DNA of 64,000 nucleotides. It comes from Ornithodoros turicata. Taxonomy: Eukaryota; Arthropoda; Arachnida; Ixodida; Argasidae. Under the pieces are notes generated by a model. The model was not told the DNA's origin. It saw nothing but the letters and a program-made list of their open reading frames with translations, and ran no database searches. Position 1 is the first letter of the stretch; each line of letters opens with the position of its first letter. Of this stretch, positions 1 through 10,485 are shown one piece after another. The DNA lies in assembly GCF_037126465.1 (NCBI RefSeq), contig NC_088203.1, positions 98,828,668 through 98,892,667 on the forward strand, given 5' to 3'. The position numbers and the translations under genes are program-made.

Positions 1-3000
1 GACCAAAGGATAGAAGTCGGTTGTATATTGCGACTATCATGGTGTCTAGGCCGCCGATTGTTCTGGAACAATAATTTGCTAGAACTTCTAGCGCCACCTT
101 ACTGTCCGTGAACACAACCCAAGCGCCAGGCGGTGATACCGCTATGTGGTTCAACGCGGTCAGTATGGCGAAGAGCTCGGACTCTGTAGATGATGTTTCG
201 TAGGGGAGCTTGTGCGCCACTTCAAGGTTTTCATTTGGCATATAAAAGGCTGCAGTAGATCCGCCTTGAGACACTGATCCGTCAGTGTACACAGGGAGTC
301 GTTGAGAGTACGCTGAGTTAAGGTGCTCCAGTGTAAGTTGGTGAGCAACAACGGGAGGTACAGAGTTTTTCTTCAGAAGACCAGGAATGTGATCACATAC
401 AGGAGGCCTGCGAAGAGTCCACATCGGCGGGGCATAGGAAAGCACTGATGGCGTGGTGGGGAGGTGCACTTTCAGGCGGTCAACAGCAATACCAATGCTG
501 GAGTCCGGACAGTCAATATCAATGAGCCGAAGATGATGGTAAGGATGCTGTGTGAGGTACCGCGCATATATCCGGAGTGTTTCCACGTCTCGTAGGACGC
601 CTGCTGGAGTTTCGCGTGCCTCTGCCAGGACAGAATAGGTTTCTGTCGTCCTAGGAACTCCCAAACAGACGCGGAGGCTTCGGGCCTGAATATTGAGAAG
701 CTCACGCTCTCCGGATACGCTGAGGCCGTGTAGAATAGGCAGGCTGTACCGCAGTGTGCCCAGAATCAACGCTGTGTGCACGTGACGGAGGTCAGCGCAT
801 GAAGGGCCCCACGACGATCCAGCAATGCAACGTAGAGCATTTACAAAACCGCTGGTCTTGGTGGCTATTGTTTTCACGTGCCGGGACCACGTCATGCCTC
901 TGTCTAATGTCACGCCAAGGTATTTGCAATGAGGCACAAAGTCTAGCGGTGTCCCACTGACGAACAATGGATACCTTTGGAATGAGCGTCGGGTGAAAGC
1001 CATGGCAACGGTCTTAGCAGGAGAGACCGATAAGCCGCGGTCGGCAAGGTATTCTACAATAGAATCCAAGGCGCATTGTAACCGGCGTTGGACGGTGTCT
1101 CGACGGGTGGCAGAGGTCCATATGCAGATGTCGTCTGCGTACAAAGTGATGCGGGTATGTTCACGAAGCTGGGCGGGAAGCGAAGCCATTATAACATTAA
1201 AGAGGAGAGGGCTCAATACACTTCCCTGTGGGACACCACGACGGACTGGATGGAAAGCGGTGTCACCTTCCATTGTGCGCACGAAGATGCGTCGGTCAGC
1301 TAGAAACTCCTGGATCCATGCGGCGGCGCAACCTCCTATTTCCGCCTCTTGTAGCGTCGCGACGATGGTGCTGTGCAACACGTTGTCATAAGCTTTCTCT
1401 ACGTCGAGAAAAACTGCACCGGTGAGGTTGCCTTCAGCCTTTGCTTGTTGGACTTCAGCGACGAGATCGAGTACGTTGTCAATTGCTGAACGTCCCTGAC
1501 GAAATCCTGCCATCACCTCAGGAAAAAAGCGCGTGCTCTCCAGGTACCAGTTCAAGCGGCGGAAAACCATGCGCTCCATTGTCTTCGCAACGCAGCTTGT
1601 GAGGGCAATCGGGCGAAAGGAATCAATATTATGCGGCGACCTGCCTGGTTTCAGAAGAGGAACAACCATTGCAGTTTTCCATCCGCGTTGAACTTCACCT
1701 GTCCGCCAGGTTCTGTTAAAGAGCCTCAAGAGGAGCTGACGCCCACATAAGGGGAGATTCCGGAGGGCTTTGTACGTCACCTGGTCAGCTCCAGGCGAGG
1801 TGTGCTGGGGGGAATTCCTCAGGGCAGATTCAAGCTCGACAAGCGAGAAAGGTACGTCCAAGGCAGGGTCTGAAGAGGAATCCAGCACGATAGGGATATC
1901 ACGTGCAGAAGACAGCGCAGAGGCTGAGAGCGTGGTGAGACGTGCGCAGTACTCTTCAGCGATCTGCAGAACTGAGCGCCCGGAAGCTAGTGATAACGAT
2001 AGGAATGGGTTCCGCTGAGCAACTGGGGCAGAAAGCCCCCTGAGCACGGTCCATATACGAGACATCGGTGTACGGGGTGACAAAGATGCAGCGAAGTTCC
2101 GCCAGCGGTCGCGCGCTAACTTACGTAGACGCCTTTGGATTGCCTTCTGGATCCGTCGAGCTTCAGCTTGGTGAGTTGGAAGTTGGGTGCGACGAGCTCT
2201 GCGCTCGGCGCGACGACGAATGGCACGGAGCCTCTCATATTCGGCATCAACCGCAGAAAAATGGACGGGGACGCGGATAACGCTTGTAGCTAATTTCGCT
2301 GCATCAGTGATTGCCCGAGAAAAGCCACTTTCATTGTCGGGCGTATTGGCGGCGAAAGTGGATTCGAGAGCAGTCCTGTAACTCTCCCAGTTGGTCCGCT
2401 TGATGCAGTGACTAGCGTGGGGCCGGCGGGAGCCACGGATGTTAAGCAGTATGGGCAGGTGGTCACTCCCGAGCGTGTCTACGTCAACGTACCAGGTGAA
2501 ACGATGCGCTATCGATGCAGACACGGCTGTTAGGTCCAAGCACGATGAAAGTAGTGCGCCTTGTATAAAAGTAGGGGAGCCATCATTGAGAAGCCTAAGA
2601 TCCCGTTCTTGAAACAGGGCAGCAAGCCTCTCCCCTCTCGTATCCGAGCGTGTACTGCCCCAGATGATGTTATGGGCGTTGAAGTCCCCACAGATGACAT
2701 ACGGAGAGGGAATGCTGTCCAGTAGTGCGCCCAAGTCATCCACATTGTAATTAGTTGCCGGCGGAATGTATAAGGAGACGACCGTGATGTCAAGAGAAGC
2801 CAAACGAACGGTACAGCATACGTATTCGCCAGCCCCTGTTATCCGCACGCGGTTTTGTATTGCAGGTATATCGGAGCGCACGAAGAGCGCTGCTCTGCTT
2901 CTTCTTCCAAGGGGCTCGGAGACGAAGGTGACATATTCCGACAAACGAAATTCTTCGGTAATGCCGCATTCAGATATGCACATGAGGGGGAATTTGTGTC

Positions 3001-3115
3001 GCCACACAAACTGGCGGAAATCGGACAACTTCGACTGCAGACCCCTTGCGTTCCATTGAAAGACTGTTGCTTGGTGATATCGAAGCGCTGACAAGGTCGC
3101 TGTCCTATTAGGCAT
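1..3115 (-). CDS. Retrotransposon ORF2: AP-type endonuclease, reverse transcriptase, RNase H (3' partial)
   Basis: It would nick target DNA and copy element RNA by target-primed reverse transcription. The reading frame is open from the ATG at 3115 to the window edge (1,038 codons). Endonuclease motifs are GDFNAHN (residues 143-149) and SDHLPI (217-222). RT motifs are SFRPIALTS (499-507), FLDVEKAYD (569-577), GVPQGSVLSPLL (627-638), the catalytic YADD (659-662) and KYLGV (731-735). RNase H shows YTDGS (943-947), the acidic residue of ESEL (E980) and FTDSK (1002-1006); its last catalytic residues lie off the window. All catalytic residues inside the window are present. The ATG overlaps the ORF1 stop, which argues for this start and for coupled translation. 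Confidence 0.93.
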   Translation of the reverse strand, partial: MPNRTATLSALRYHQATVFQWNARGLQSKLSDFRQFVWRHKFPLMCISECGITEEFRLSEYVTFVSEPLGRRSRAALFVRSDIPAIQNRVRITGAGEYVCCTVRLASLDITVVSLYIPPATNYNVDDLGALLDSIPSPYVICGDFNAHNIIWGSTRSDTRGERLAALFQERDLRLLNDGSPTFIQGALLSSCLDLTAVSASIAHRFTWYVDVDTLGSDHLPILLNIRGSRRPHASHCIKRTNWESYRTALESTFAANTPDNESGFSRAITDAAKLATSVIRVPVHFSAVDAEYERLRAIRRRAERRARRTQLPTHQAEARRIQKAIQRRLRKLARDRWRNFAASLSPRTPMSRIWTVLRGLSAPVAQRNPFLSLSLASGRSVLQIAEEYCARLTTLSASALSSARDIPIVLDSSSDPALDVPFSLVELESALRNSPQHTSPGADQVTYKALRNLPLCGRQLLLRLFNRTWRTGEVQRGWKTAMVVPLLKPGRSPHNIDSFRPIALTSCVAKTMERMVFRRLNWYLESTRFFPEVMAGFRQGRSAIDNVLDLVAEVQQAKAEGNLTGAVFLDVEKAYDNVLHSTIVATLQEAEIGGCAAAWIQEFLADRRIFVRTMEGDTAFHPVRRGVPQGSVLSPLLFNVIMASLPAQLREHTRITLYADDICIWTSATRRDTVQRRLQCALDSIVEYLADRGLSVSPAKTVAMAFTRRSFQRYPLFVSGTPLDFVPHCKYLGVTLDRGMTWSRHVKTIATKTSGFVNALRCIAGSSWGPSCADLRHVHTALILGTLRYSLPILHGLSVSGERELLNIQARSLRVCLGVPRTTETYSVLAEARETPAGVLRDVETLRIYARYLTQHPYHHLRLIDIDCPDSSIGIAVDRLKVHLPTTPSVLSYAPPMWTLRRPPVCDHIPGLLKKNSVPPVVAHQLTLEHLNSAYSQRLPVYTDGSVSQGGSTAAFYMPNENLEVAHKLPYETSSTESELFAILTALNHIAVSPPGAWVVFTDSKVALEVLANYCSRTIGGLDTMIVAIYNRLLSFG

Positions 3116-4547
3116 TCCGGGGTACCAAAGTCGAGGCACCATTGCTCACAAGTGGTTCGAGAGCAAGCACTGCTCTGACCTCCGGTAGATCGGATGCTAA
3201 GGGAATCCGATGAACGATGGCACGTAGTGCTGCGAACAGCATAGTGAGGACGGAACCGAAGACATTGTCGTGACTTTGGAGCGCTGGCTGACAGCAAGTT
3301 TGACGCTGAGATCCAGTCACAGATTGCATCGGTTCATGTTCCTTTGAGGGCGCTTGGGGTGACGAAGCACACGTGGCCATCTGAGCCTTCCTGGCGACGG
3401 AGGCGAATGTTTTATTTAATTTCTTGTTTCCAACCTGAGGCTGTTGACTGGTACTTGAAAGGCTCGGGAAGTGAGGTTCAGGATGGTGCAGAAAATCAGG
3501 CTGCGGCCGGTTATTGACAAGAGGTGAGATTGTCCGTTCGCACAAGACTCTCCGTCGATGACTGGCCATTGCCGCCTTAGCAACTCTACAAGCTCGATAG
3601 GTGGCAGTATGAGGTCCGGTGCAGTTTGCGCATTTGGGCTCGCGCTTTGTCGTACAGTCTTTGAAGTCATGGGGACCGGAACACACCTTGCACCGCAGGG
3701 GTCCGCGGCAATTTCGGGCATAATGGCCGTACCTTTGACATTTGAAGCATTGAACTGGCGGCTCAACGTACTCTGACACCGGGTAGCAGGAGAATCCCAT
3801 GCAGACTTCCGGGGGGAGCGCGAGCCCGGGCTGGAACGTTAGGAGGACACTGGATTTGACGATTTCGTTGGCGGAACCATCGCTCTCGCGGGTATATGCC
3901 ACTTCTCTCTTTACACGAAGGACTCCGCTGGGCTTCAGATATTCTAGAAGCTGTTCTTCGCTGTATCGGCGCGGAACTTTAAATATGCGGCCCATAGCGC
4001 GCAAATAGGATTCTGGGATGTAGGGATGAACAGAGACTCCAGCAAGTGATCGTAGTGCGACCAGGCTGCGGGCAGACTGTTCAGAGGACACGTGGACGAT
4101 GAGAGTACCGTGCTTGTTGATACGGTTGTGCCGCACTTTTTCTTGAGTAGCCTTCAAGATCTCTCTTGCTATGAGGTTGGGGTCAACCTGCCAGAATGAA
4201 TCTGACTCTGTCGCACATCTGAAGACGACTGGGATGCCACCCGGTCGGCTTTTCCGGTACGTGACGACTTGGAATGGCTGCTCACCTTTGTCTTCAGCGA
4301 CTTGCATATCTTCCACGCAACATTTATCTTGAAGGATACCGGTGACGTGGCCGAGCTCGTCGTTCAGAATCTCCGTTTGGGAGGTTTGTGGCGTGGGTAC
4401 CACGGCTGGTAGACGGTCACCGCCCTCCAGGCCGGTGGGCGAGCTTCTATTCATCGGAGACCGACTTCTGTCAGGCAAGTGCAAGCGCGGGGAACAGCTG
4501 CCGCTGCGCCCTCGAAGGACACGGCGGCGCCCTCCGCCTGCATCCAT
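3108..4547 (-). CDS. Retrotransposon ORF1: gag-like nucleic-acid-binding protein with three zinc knuckles
   Basis: This is a 479-residue protein that would coat element RNA in a ribonucleoprotein particle. A basic, serine-rich N-terminus is followed by a central RNA-binding-like region and three cysteine knuckles. Knuckle 1 is C267-x2-C270-x4-H275-x4-C280. Knuckle 2 is C286-x2-C289-x3-H293-x4-C298. Knuckle 3 is C306-x2-C309-x3-H313-x6-C320. The C-terminal third is basic and low in recognisable domains. Start is a true ATG at 4547. The stop TAA overlaps the ORF2 start in the string ATGCCTAA. Triple CCHC gag proteins are typical of I- and Jockey-type LINEs. Confidence 0.92.
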   Translation of the reverse strand: MDAGGGRRRVLRGRSGSCSPRLHLPDRSRSPMNRSSPTGLEGGDRLPAVVPTPQTSQTEILNDELGHVTGILQDKCCVEDMQVAEDKGEQPFQVVTYRKSRPGGIPVVFRCATESDSFWQVDPNLIAREILKATQEKVRHNRINKHGTLIVHVSSEQSARSLVALRSLAGVSVHPYIPESYLRAMGRIFKVPRRYSEEQLLEYLKPSGVLRVKREVAYTRESDGSANEIVKSSVLLTFQPGLALPPEVCMGFSCYPVSEYVEPPVQCFKCQRYGHYARNCRGPLRCKVCSGPHDFKDCTTKREPKCANCTGPHTATYRACRVAKAAMASHRRRVLCERTISPLVNNRPQPDFLHHPEPHFPSLSSTSQQPQVGNKKLNKTFASVARKAQMATCASSPQAPSKEHEPMQSVTGSQRQTCCQPALQSHDNVFGSVLTMLFAALRAIVHRIPLASDLPEVRAVLALEPLVSNGASTLVPRNA

Positions 4548-4880
4548 GAAAACAGGTAGAAATATCTACTTTCGGAGAAAGGTGGCCTTGGAAACCGAAA
4601 TAAGAAGAGCAGCAAAGGAACACGTCCGTACAGTACGAGCTTCTTCTTCTTCAAAAAAAAAAAGTTGTCAAAGTGGCTTATCAAAAGTAGAAGGGACGAT
4701 TGGGCAAGTTGCTACATGATGCCACAAGAACTAACGCAATAAACACAGGGACCAGCAGAGAACACACACCTGAGTGGCTGATGTGTGGCTGGGCTACACG
4801 GAAGACACAGCCGACTGCGGACAGCCGACTGCGCGTACGGTCCTGCGCTTTCGTGCTTTGTAAGTGCTTTTCTGTAATAC
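4548..4880 (-). other. Probable 5' UTR of the intact LINE
   Basis: Non-coding stretch upstream of ORF1. It contains a 14-bp unit repeated twice (about 4806-4835) and a pyrimidine-rich tract near 4655-4665. A segment near 4740-4765 resembles the plus-strand sequence at about 6240-6275, so that UTR type is present twice here. LINE internal promoters usually lie in such regions; no specific promoter motif is claimed. The 5' boundary is approximate. Confidence 0.5.
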
Positions 4881-4904
4881 ATTTGGAAGTAGCGCTCTGT
4901 GTGT

Positions 4905-7390
4905 GTGTGACGGGTGGAGGGGGGGTTATTGGCAGAAAATGAAAAAAATGAAAAGGAAAGATAAAAAGGGAAAGGTCAGCCAGACAGCACGCCGTCTTGC
5001 TACTCCCTAAAACACGGACCCTGCTCATAGGGAACCCAGGATAGGCCCGTATCACGCCGAAAGCGGAGCACCACCTTTGTGACGCTCCACTGGCTAGCTC
5101 GCTGCACGGGGCAGAGGAATGTGTTCCGAGGGAAACGTCCGTGGCACCCAAGCTCTGAGAGCGTTGCCAGAGCACGGCTGGTTGCTACCGACAGTGGAGG
5201 AGCTGATAATGGATATCGTCTTCTACGGCGCAGCAGGGGCAAGTGGGAGATGGGACACGGCCCATTTTGAACAGGAGTGAACGGGTGAGGGCAACGTTCA
5301 GTCGGAGACGATGTAGAAGGGACTCTTCTTCGCGGGTACAGCGGCAGCCGATGACAAACTCCTGTGAAGGGTCGATGGACTGCAGGAATGCATGAGGTCG
5401 GATAGCGTCTACAAGAAACTGAAGGGTGCCGTCACCGCAGAGACGCCGTATTATGCGTGGTTCACACTACAACTTCTCTCCGTTGCGGTTACGGTGCGGA
5501 TCCAGTGCGGAGGCGGCTGTCGTACGACACGCTGTTCAGACATATGCGTTCTTGATACGTCAAACGCTTGTGGTTGACCAATCACGTCTCCACTCCACCA
5601 CGTCTCCATTCCACAGGCAGCCATGAACGGGCAACGTTGTGGTCGGCGAAACTTTGAATCTCTGAATGAATCTCTGTACTCGGCTCGGCGTGGGTCGTAG
5701 AGCCACGGGTATTTCTCGACCTCTGAAATTAGAGCTTCTTGTTTTGCCAACGTGCTTTCACAAGAGGCAGCCATGTTGGAAAAGCACGCGACAGCACAGC
5801 AGTGATGCGCTTGCGCGGAGCGCGTTCGCTCATTGGTCAGCTGCATCTCCGCAGGTAGCCCGTACCGCATGGACTTCGGTCGAGCTCAACTCTTGCGGTG
5901 CGTGTGCTTTTCGGAGTGTCGTGCTTCGTTGTCATGACAACCGTGTCGCGCCGCATCCGTAACGCATGAAAATGCAACAGTGTGAACCAGGCATCAGCAG
6001 GCGACACGCAGACGCCGGGAGCGGCAGTAGGGGAACCGGCGTGGCCGCATCAAGCGCGACGCGTCTCGCAGCCGCGTCAGCACAGGTGTTTCCGTGTAGC
6101 CTTTTATGCCCGGGTACCCACTGAAGGCAGACAGGGTGGCCGACCGAGGAGAGGTGGCCGTGCTCCTGAAGTACCTGGTACGCAGATCACTCACGACGCT
6201 CGTGTGGTATATGCTGACAGGAGTGCAAAAACGCTTAGCTGTCACTGTGTGTGTTTTCTGCTGGTCCCTGTGTTTATTGCTTCTTGTGTTATCAAAAGTA
6301 CTTTTATAGATTGCACACGATATATTGTATGCAGGTGAAATATGGGTCATGCTTCCTCTTTTATTTTTATCTACATTACTAGATGAACGAGTCTTTCTAG
6401 TGTACCGTTTTATGTACCATCTCTATCTTTATCCAGCTACCAGCACCAGGTGTCGGAGATATCCGACACACGTTGAAAAATCCGCAGGCGGTCGAAATTA
6501 CCTGCAGTTCTACCCTACGATACGTGCAGCATGTAGCCGTGCGAGTGTAGATAGACGCACAAACATTACTTATTATTGTTGTTACTACCCCCATAGGTAG
6601 TTCGCCTACTTGGTAACAGTACACACAATTGTTAGTAGTATTATTACATTCGATGGCTGTGATTAATTAGAGGTATGGTGGTGTGTATTTTGTTATGTGT
6701 CAGCCAACTCATTTCCTGGTATTCCGCAGTGTGAGAGAACCCAGTGCAGACAGACTGTGTGTCCGTTTCTTGTCGTAGAGGTGAAGTCTCGCTGCCTTGG
6801 AGTCTGTACAGATGACCCATTTGTTCGCGGGAGAGCTACCAATGTGCCGCAGAGAGGATGCCGTGCAATTCTGCTGTGGTGGACGAAGTGGTGTGGGACA
6901 AAACGGGTGTCCTTTTGCGACGTCTTCTACAATAAAAGCGCTGGATGCTCTACCATCAGCAGGGGAGCCGTCCGTATAAACGTGGCTCGTATCAGGGTAC
7001 TTTTCTTCCAGGTGGGCAGTGCTTTGAGGCCCAAACTTGAGGCTTCCTCTTTTTGCCCAACCTTTAGTATATCTATGCAGATCGGCGGGGCTGTGAGACT
7101 GGAGTGTCTTTGTGATGGTTGTGAACTCTGCGCTTTGGCCGATGGCCAAAGCGCAGCTTGGCTTGGCTTGGCATGTTGGCTTTGGCCTTTGGTTCGATGT
7201 GCCCCAAGGCTCAACAAAAGAGTTGATGTCGACTAACAGAGGTGAAGTGCTTGATAGTGCACTCTGGATTCTTTTGCTATAAGCTGCCGTGTCGCGCTGA
7301 GTCACACTCACGTATGCTGTGGCATTGTTAACTTCGAATAGGCTTCCTGAGTCATTGGACTCCACCTTATATGTGGGCATGACACTAACC
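4905..7390 (-). pseudogene. Decayed, 5'-truncated LINE: RNase H and C-terminal part of ORF2 with 3' tail
   Basis: Minus-strand remnants of a second LINE. At 6709-7380 a frame reads through YTDGS and later VICTDSKAA, the first and third catalytic blocks of RNase H. At about 6050-6190 a shifted frame resembles a QWVPGH-type block of the same domain. At about 5000-5250 a cysteine-containing C-terminal domain is visible. The 3' UTR (about 4905-5000) matches another tail at 32885-32985. Several frameshifts, plus an interruption between about 6200 and 6700, show the copy is dead. The upstream RT part is missing. Confidence 0.7.
6225..6305 (+). repeat. Fragment resembling a LINE 5' UTR, inside the decayed LINE
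   Basis: About 35 bases here are close to the reverse complement of 4730-4770 in the 5' UTR of the intact LINE, so a related element left a fragment in the opposite orientation. It lies in the stretch that interrupts the decayed RNase H. The rest of 6305-6700 has no recognisable feature. Confidence 0.45.
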
Positions 7391-7559
7391 TAATTGTCAT
7401 ATTGGCATCTGTCAGCTGCCGGAGAAAACTTGCTGTTGATAAACGTCAAGCAAAGTGTCCGAGCTACATAATAAATATACGCTGTCTTTTTACTGCAAAA
7501 CTGTCTTCTCCCACTTTGCTATTATACAAATGGGGAGTTCACGTAAGCGAGATTTCCAT

Positions 7560-7744
7560 GTTGCATCATCTTCGTATTTTCAATAAAAGTATCGGTCAAA
7601 GTATCGCCTTACTTCTTTTTAGTAACGGTAGCGGTACTCCGTTACTTTAAAAAAGAAGTATCAACATCGGTATTTCGATACTTTTTACTCAAGTAACGAG
7701 TATCGGTATCGCGATACCATATTTCGGTAACCGGTACAACACTG
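7560..7744. mobile_element. hAT-like transposon end fragment
   Basis: The segment is dominated by inverted TATCG/CGATA and AAAGTAACG-type motifs and ends in ACAACACTG. Its reverse complement starts CAGTGTTGTACCG, a typical hAT terminus. No matching opposite end or duplication was found, so it is called a fragment. 7391-7559 shows nothing recognisable. Confidence 0.4.
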
Positions 7745-7799
7745 CGTCCAAACAAGGATGAACTAGCGGCCTTGATGATGAACCAGTGGTTTATCACCC

Positions 7800-8068
7800 C
7801 TAACGAGCAGTGGCGTATCTAGGGTGTGGCAGGTGTGGACAGGTGCCATGGGCGCCAGGTGAACAGGGGCGCCATTATGTGGTATGGTGTGAATGTACCA
7901 GGTCGGGCACTCAACCTGGCACATTCATAAATGATCTAAAGCACCAGCCATTAGAGAGGTTGTAGCGTGAAACCTAGTGCGGACCACACGAAAACGCATC
8001 CCCAAGGACATCATGTTAACCATGTTGCCATGGGCGCAGGTAGCTCTAGATACGCCACTGCTAACGAG
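7800..8068. mobile_element. hAT-type MITE with perfect 8-bp target-site duplication
   Basis: Element 7808-8060 (253 bp) begins CAGTGGCGTATCTAG and ends with its inverse, CTAGATACGCCACTG. It is flanked on both sides by CTAACGAG (7800-7807 and 8061-8068). Terminal CA(G)TG inverted repeats with an 8-bp duplication are diagnostic of hAT elements. No transposase is encoded, so it is non-autonomous. The sequence between it and 8330 is unassigned. Confidence 0.88.
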
Positions 8069-8329
8069 TACCGAAGAACACGCTGTAAAGCCAGCGACTG
8101 TGGTGGCGCCACCTCCTACTTCACCACAGAGACCAGAACCGCAAGTCATGATACCTACATCTGTGCAGGAACGCGAAGGTCGGCCTCAGGGGTACGTTAC
8201 GAATATTTGGCAAATACATGGGCTACCACCAGGAGAGTATAATCCAACACTGTGTACGCGAGCCTGTTTCTTCTGTGCTGTAGTGCTCTCCTTGTGCAGG
8301 ACGAGTCGTTCGATGTCACCTGCCAAGTG

Positions 8330-8578
8330 CACTCTAAAAACAGAACCTCACCGCATAGCACGCTGTGCGCCAACCATTGCCACGAATTATAGGTTTATCG
8401 CTTCTGGTTCGAGGAGAGAGAGGGGCGTACGCCTTTTTGTGGCAATTTGGATATATGAAAATTGCCACAAAAAGGCGTACGCCCCCCTCGGTCTTCCAAT
8501 TTCCAGCGACAACACTATCATTCGTGGCAATGGTTGGCGCGCATCGTGCTATGCGGTGCAGCTCTGCTTTCAGAGTGT
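8330..8578. mobile_element. Foldback MITE, copy 1
   Basis: A whole-length inverted repeat starting CACTCTAAAAACAGA and ending TTTCAGAGTG. Arms contain the shared block GCATAGCACGC. The centre is a tight hairpin (about 8426-8490) in which GGCGTACGCC and TTTTTGTGGCAATT are mirrored on both sides of a short spacer. Related copies lie at 9141-9402 and 37342-37595. It has no coding capacity. Confidence 0.8.
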
Positions 8579-9140
8579 AGAACAGTCACGTTGAGGTCTC
8601 TTCTCAGCATTACGCGCTTGTCATGTGGCGAAGTCCAACGCGCCATTCGTAACGCTCGTGGACTTCAAACAATGTGTATAACTGTGGTAACAACAAAATG
8701 TCTCGTTACATCCATTGTCGACCTGGCACCAAAAAGCACCTTTGCTACGTTGCTTTTCGCGAACCTGATTGCTATAGAAGCTAGTAGACGTAGCAGAGAT
8801 GTCGTCACACTTAAAACGAAACTCTCGTTTTAGATAAAATAATCACTAAGCCAGCTGTTCTGATTTATGTATTTTATTTGTCGACAAAGTGAAAGAAAGA
8901 GGGAAAACGATAAATTACAACCGAAGCCAACAATGATGATGATGAGGGACTGTGATAATGCGTCATGATCAAACTGAAAAATGACATTCGAGTGAAGGCG
9001 CTGTACGCGTGCTGTGCACACAGATATAGTGAAAGCTAGAAGCAAAGATCGTACGGACATTATTATATGCCTACTGAACAGTGTCAAACTAGCGAATCAA
9101 ACACATGTAGGGTCTAAACTTGAAATCGGGGACATGACTA
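8579..9140. other. No recognisable feature
   Basis: Moderately AT-rich sequence between two foldback MITEs. A short ATG trinucleotide run lies near 8932-8945. No gene or repeat boundary was seen. Confidence 0.5.
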
Positions 9141-9402
9141 TACACTCTAAAAACAGAGCTTCCCTGCATAGCACCCTCCTAGCCCACCGTCATCCCGAGT
9201 GACATAGTTCTTTCCCCCGATTTGCTAAAAACGGGAGGCGTACGGCATTTTTTGTGGCATTATGCCGCTCATAATTGTCAAAAAATGGCGTACGCCCCCT
9301 ATTTTCATCAAATCATAGGAGAGAACGTTGTCAATCGGGATGATGATTGGCTAGGAGCGTGCTATGCGGTGAAGGTTTTTTCTTTTCTTTTTTTAGAGTG
9401 TA
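9141..9402. mobile_element. Foldback MITE, copy 2
   Basis: Starts TACACTCTAAAAACAGAGC and ends TTTTTAGAGTGTA, with near-complete internal inverted symmetry. The arms share the GCATAGCAC and CCTAGCC blocks with the other copies, and the core again carries GCGTACG on both sides of a short loop. A TA target duplication is possible but cannot be separated from the terminal TA of the repeat. Confidence 0.8.
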
Positions 9403-10485
9403 CTGTGTTGAGAACCTAGAGACTCGACAGCTTATTTTATACGTCACGACTTACGTACCCACGAGATCTAAAACCAGGTACTGCAAGAGTATGTCGAGCG
9501 TCTCGCAGTAACAATACACCGGAAGCTATTGAACAGTTCAACAGCGAGGATGGTGCTAAGGTCAAAGACGTGTTACGTAAATTCTCCATTGCAACGTTGC
9601 AATTCACTTTGAAGGAAGGACAGTTTTATCGAAGGGACATACACGTGGCTTACGATTCGTTGTATGTTTTCTGTGTAAAAAGAAAAAAAAACGTAACATG
9701 AATGTGTGTGTCTGTGTACAACGTTCCGAGTCAACGTACGTTGTGTTTATGTGCACAGTGCGTATAATTGAACAGAAATTTCTTTGGCAATTCACAAGGT
9801 GCAATCAGCAGTGTAGTGGAGTATTATGGGATGACAAAAATCAAACTTTACAAAGCAGCTTTAAAGCGCGCATCGTTTAGTGCGCGTAATAGTTTGCATC
9901 GTGGATACGTCGAGCGGCAATTATATGTATTCGAAGTACTCACATTATTATATTAAAAGGCAAGTTGCGTTACACTTGTAGGGCTTAATTACGTTCTAAT
10001 GAAAATCTTCTTTTTTCTATAATTCACGTGAGCTATGCCACAATACATAATGTAATACTATCTGAAAAATTTACAAAATAGTGCTGATTTCCTAACGTGT
10101 AAATATTCCGAACCACACAGGAATATATAGACAGTAAAGTTGTCAATCTTGTAAGATTACTTTCATATGTACATATATGAAATGTACTAAAAACTGTATG
10201 AAAGACCATCTTGTCCAATGTACACACATTCCTTCAGTAGCAACAACGCCCGAATACTGATTGGCAGGGGTCCCGAAATGTTCCTGCACATAACAAATGC
10301 CCCAACAGTCCTGCTAGTATTGTGTGGAGCCCTGTGCTCCATTCGTTTTTCTGAAGTCTTCGTAGGGTAGTTTACTATCGTAAGGTTTGATTCCCGTCAT
10401 CTGCACTCCATTGGTACCTGTAATAAAGGGGGTTCGAAAAGAGTAGGAGTAACACAAGGGAGGAGTTAGTGACGTCATATTATGC
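9403..10485. other. No recognisable feature
   Basis: AT-rich sequence with many stops in all frames. No repeat boundary, exon-like stretch or RNA gene was identified. Confidence 0.5.

Larger units (their letters stand above)
1..4880 (-). mobile_element. Apparently intact non-LTR retrotransposon (I/Jockey type), 3' end outside window
   Basis: The unit reads leftwards: a 5' UTR (roughly 4548-4880), gag-like ORF1, then ORF2 encoding endonuclease, reverse transcriptase and RNase H. I translated ORF2 line by line and found no stop or frameshift, so this copy looks young and possibly competent. The RNase H domain together with a three-zinc-knuckle ORF1 fits the I or a related clade of the Jockey superfamily. 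The 5' limit is approximate: it abuts the 3' tail of another LINE near 4900, so this copy may have inserted there. The 3' UTR and tail lie beyond base 1. Confidence 0.9.

Noticed and set aside
993..4719. Plus-strand reading frames across the intact LINE
   Set aside because: They are antisense to ORF1 and ORF2, which carry all the recognisable motifs.
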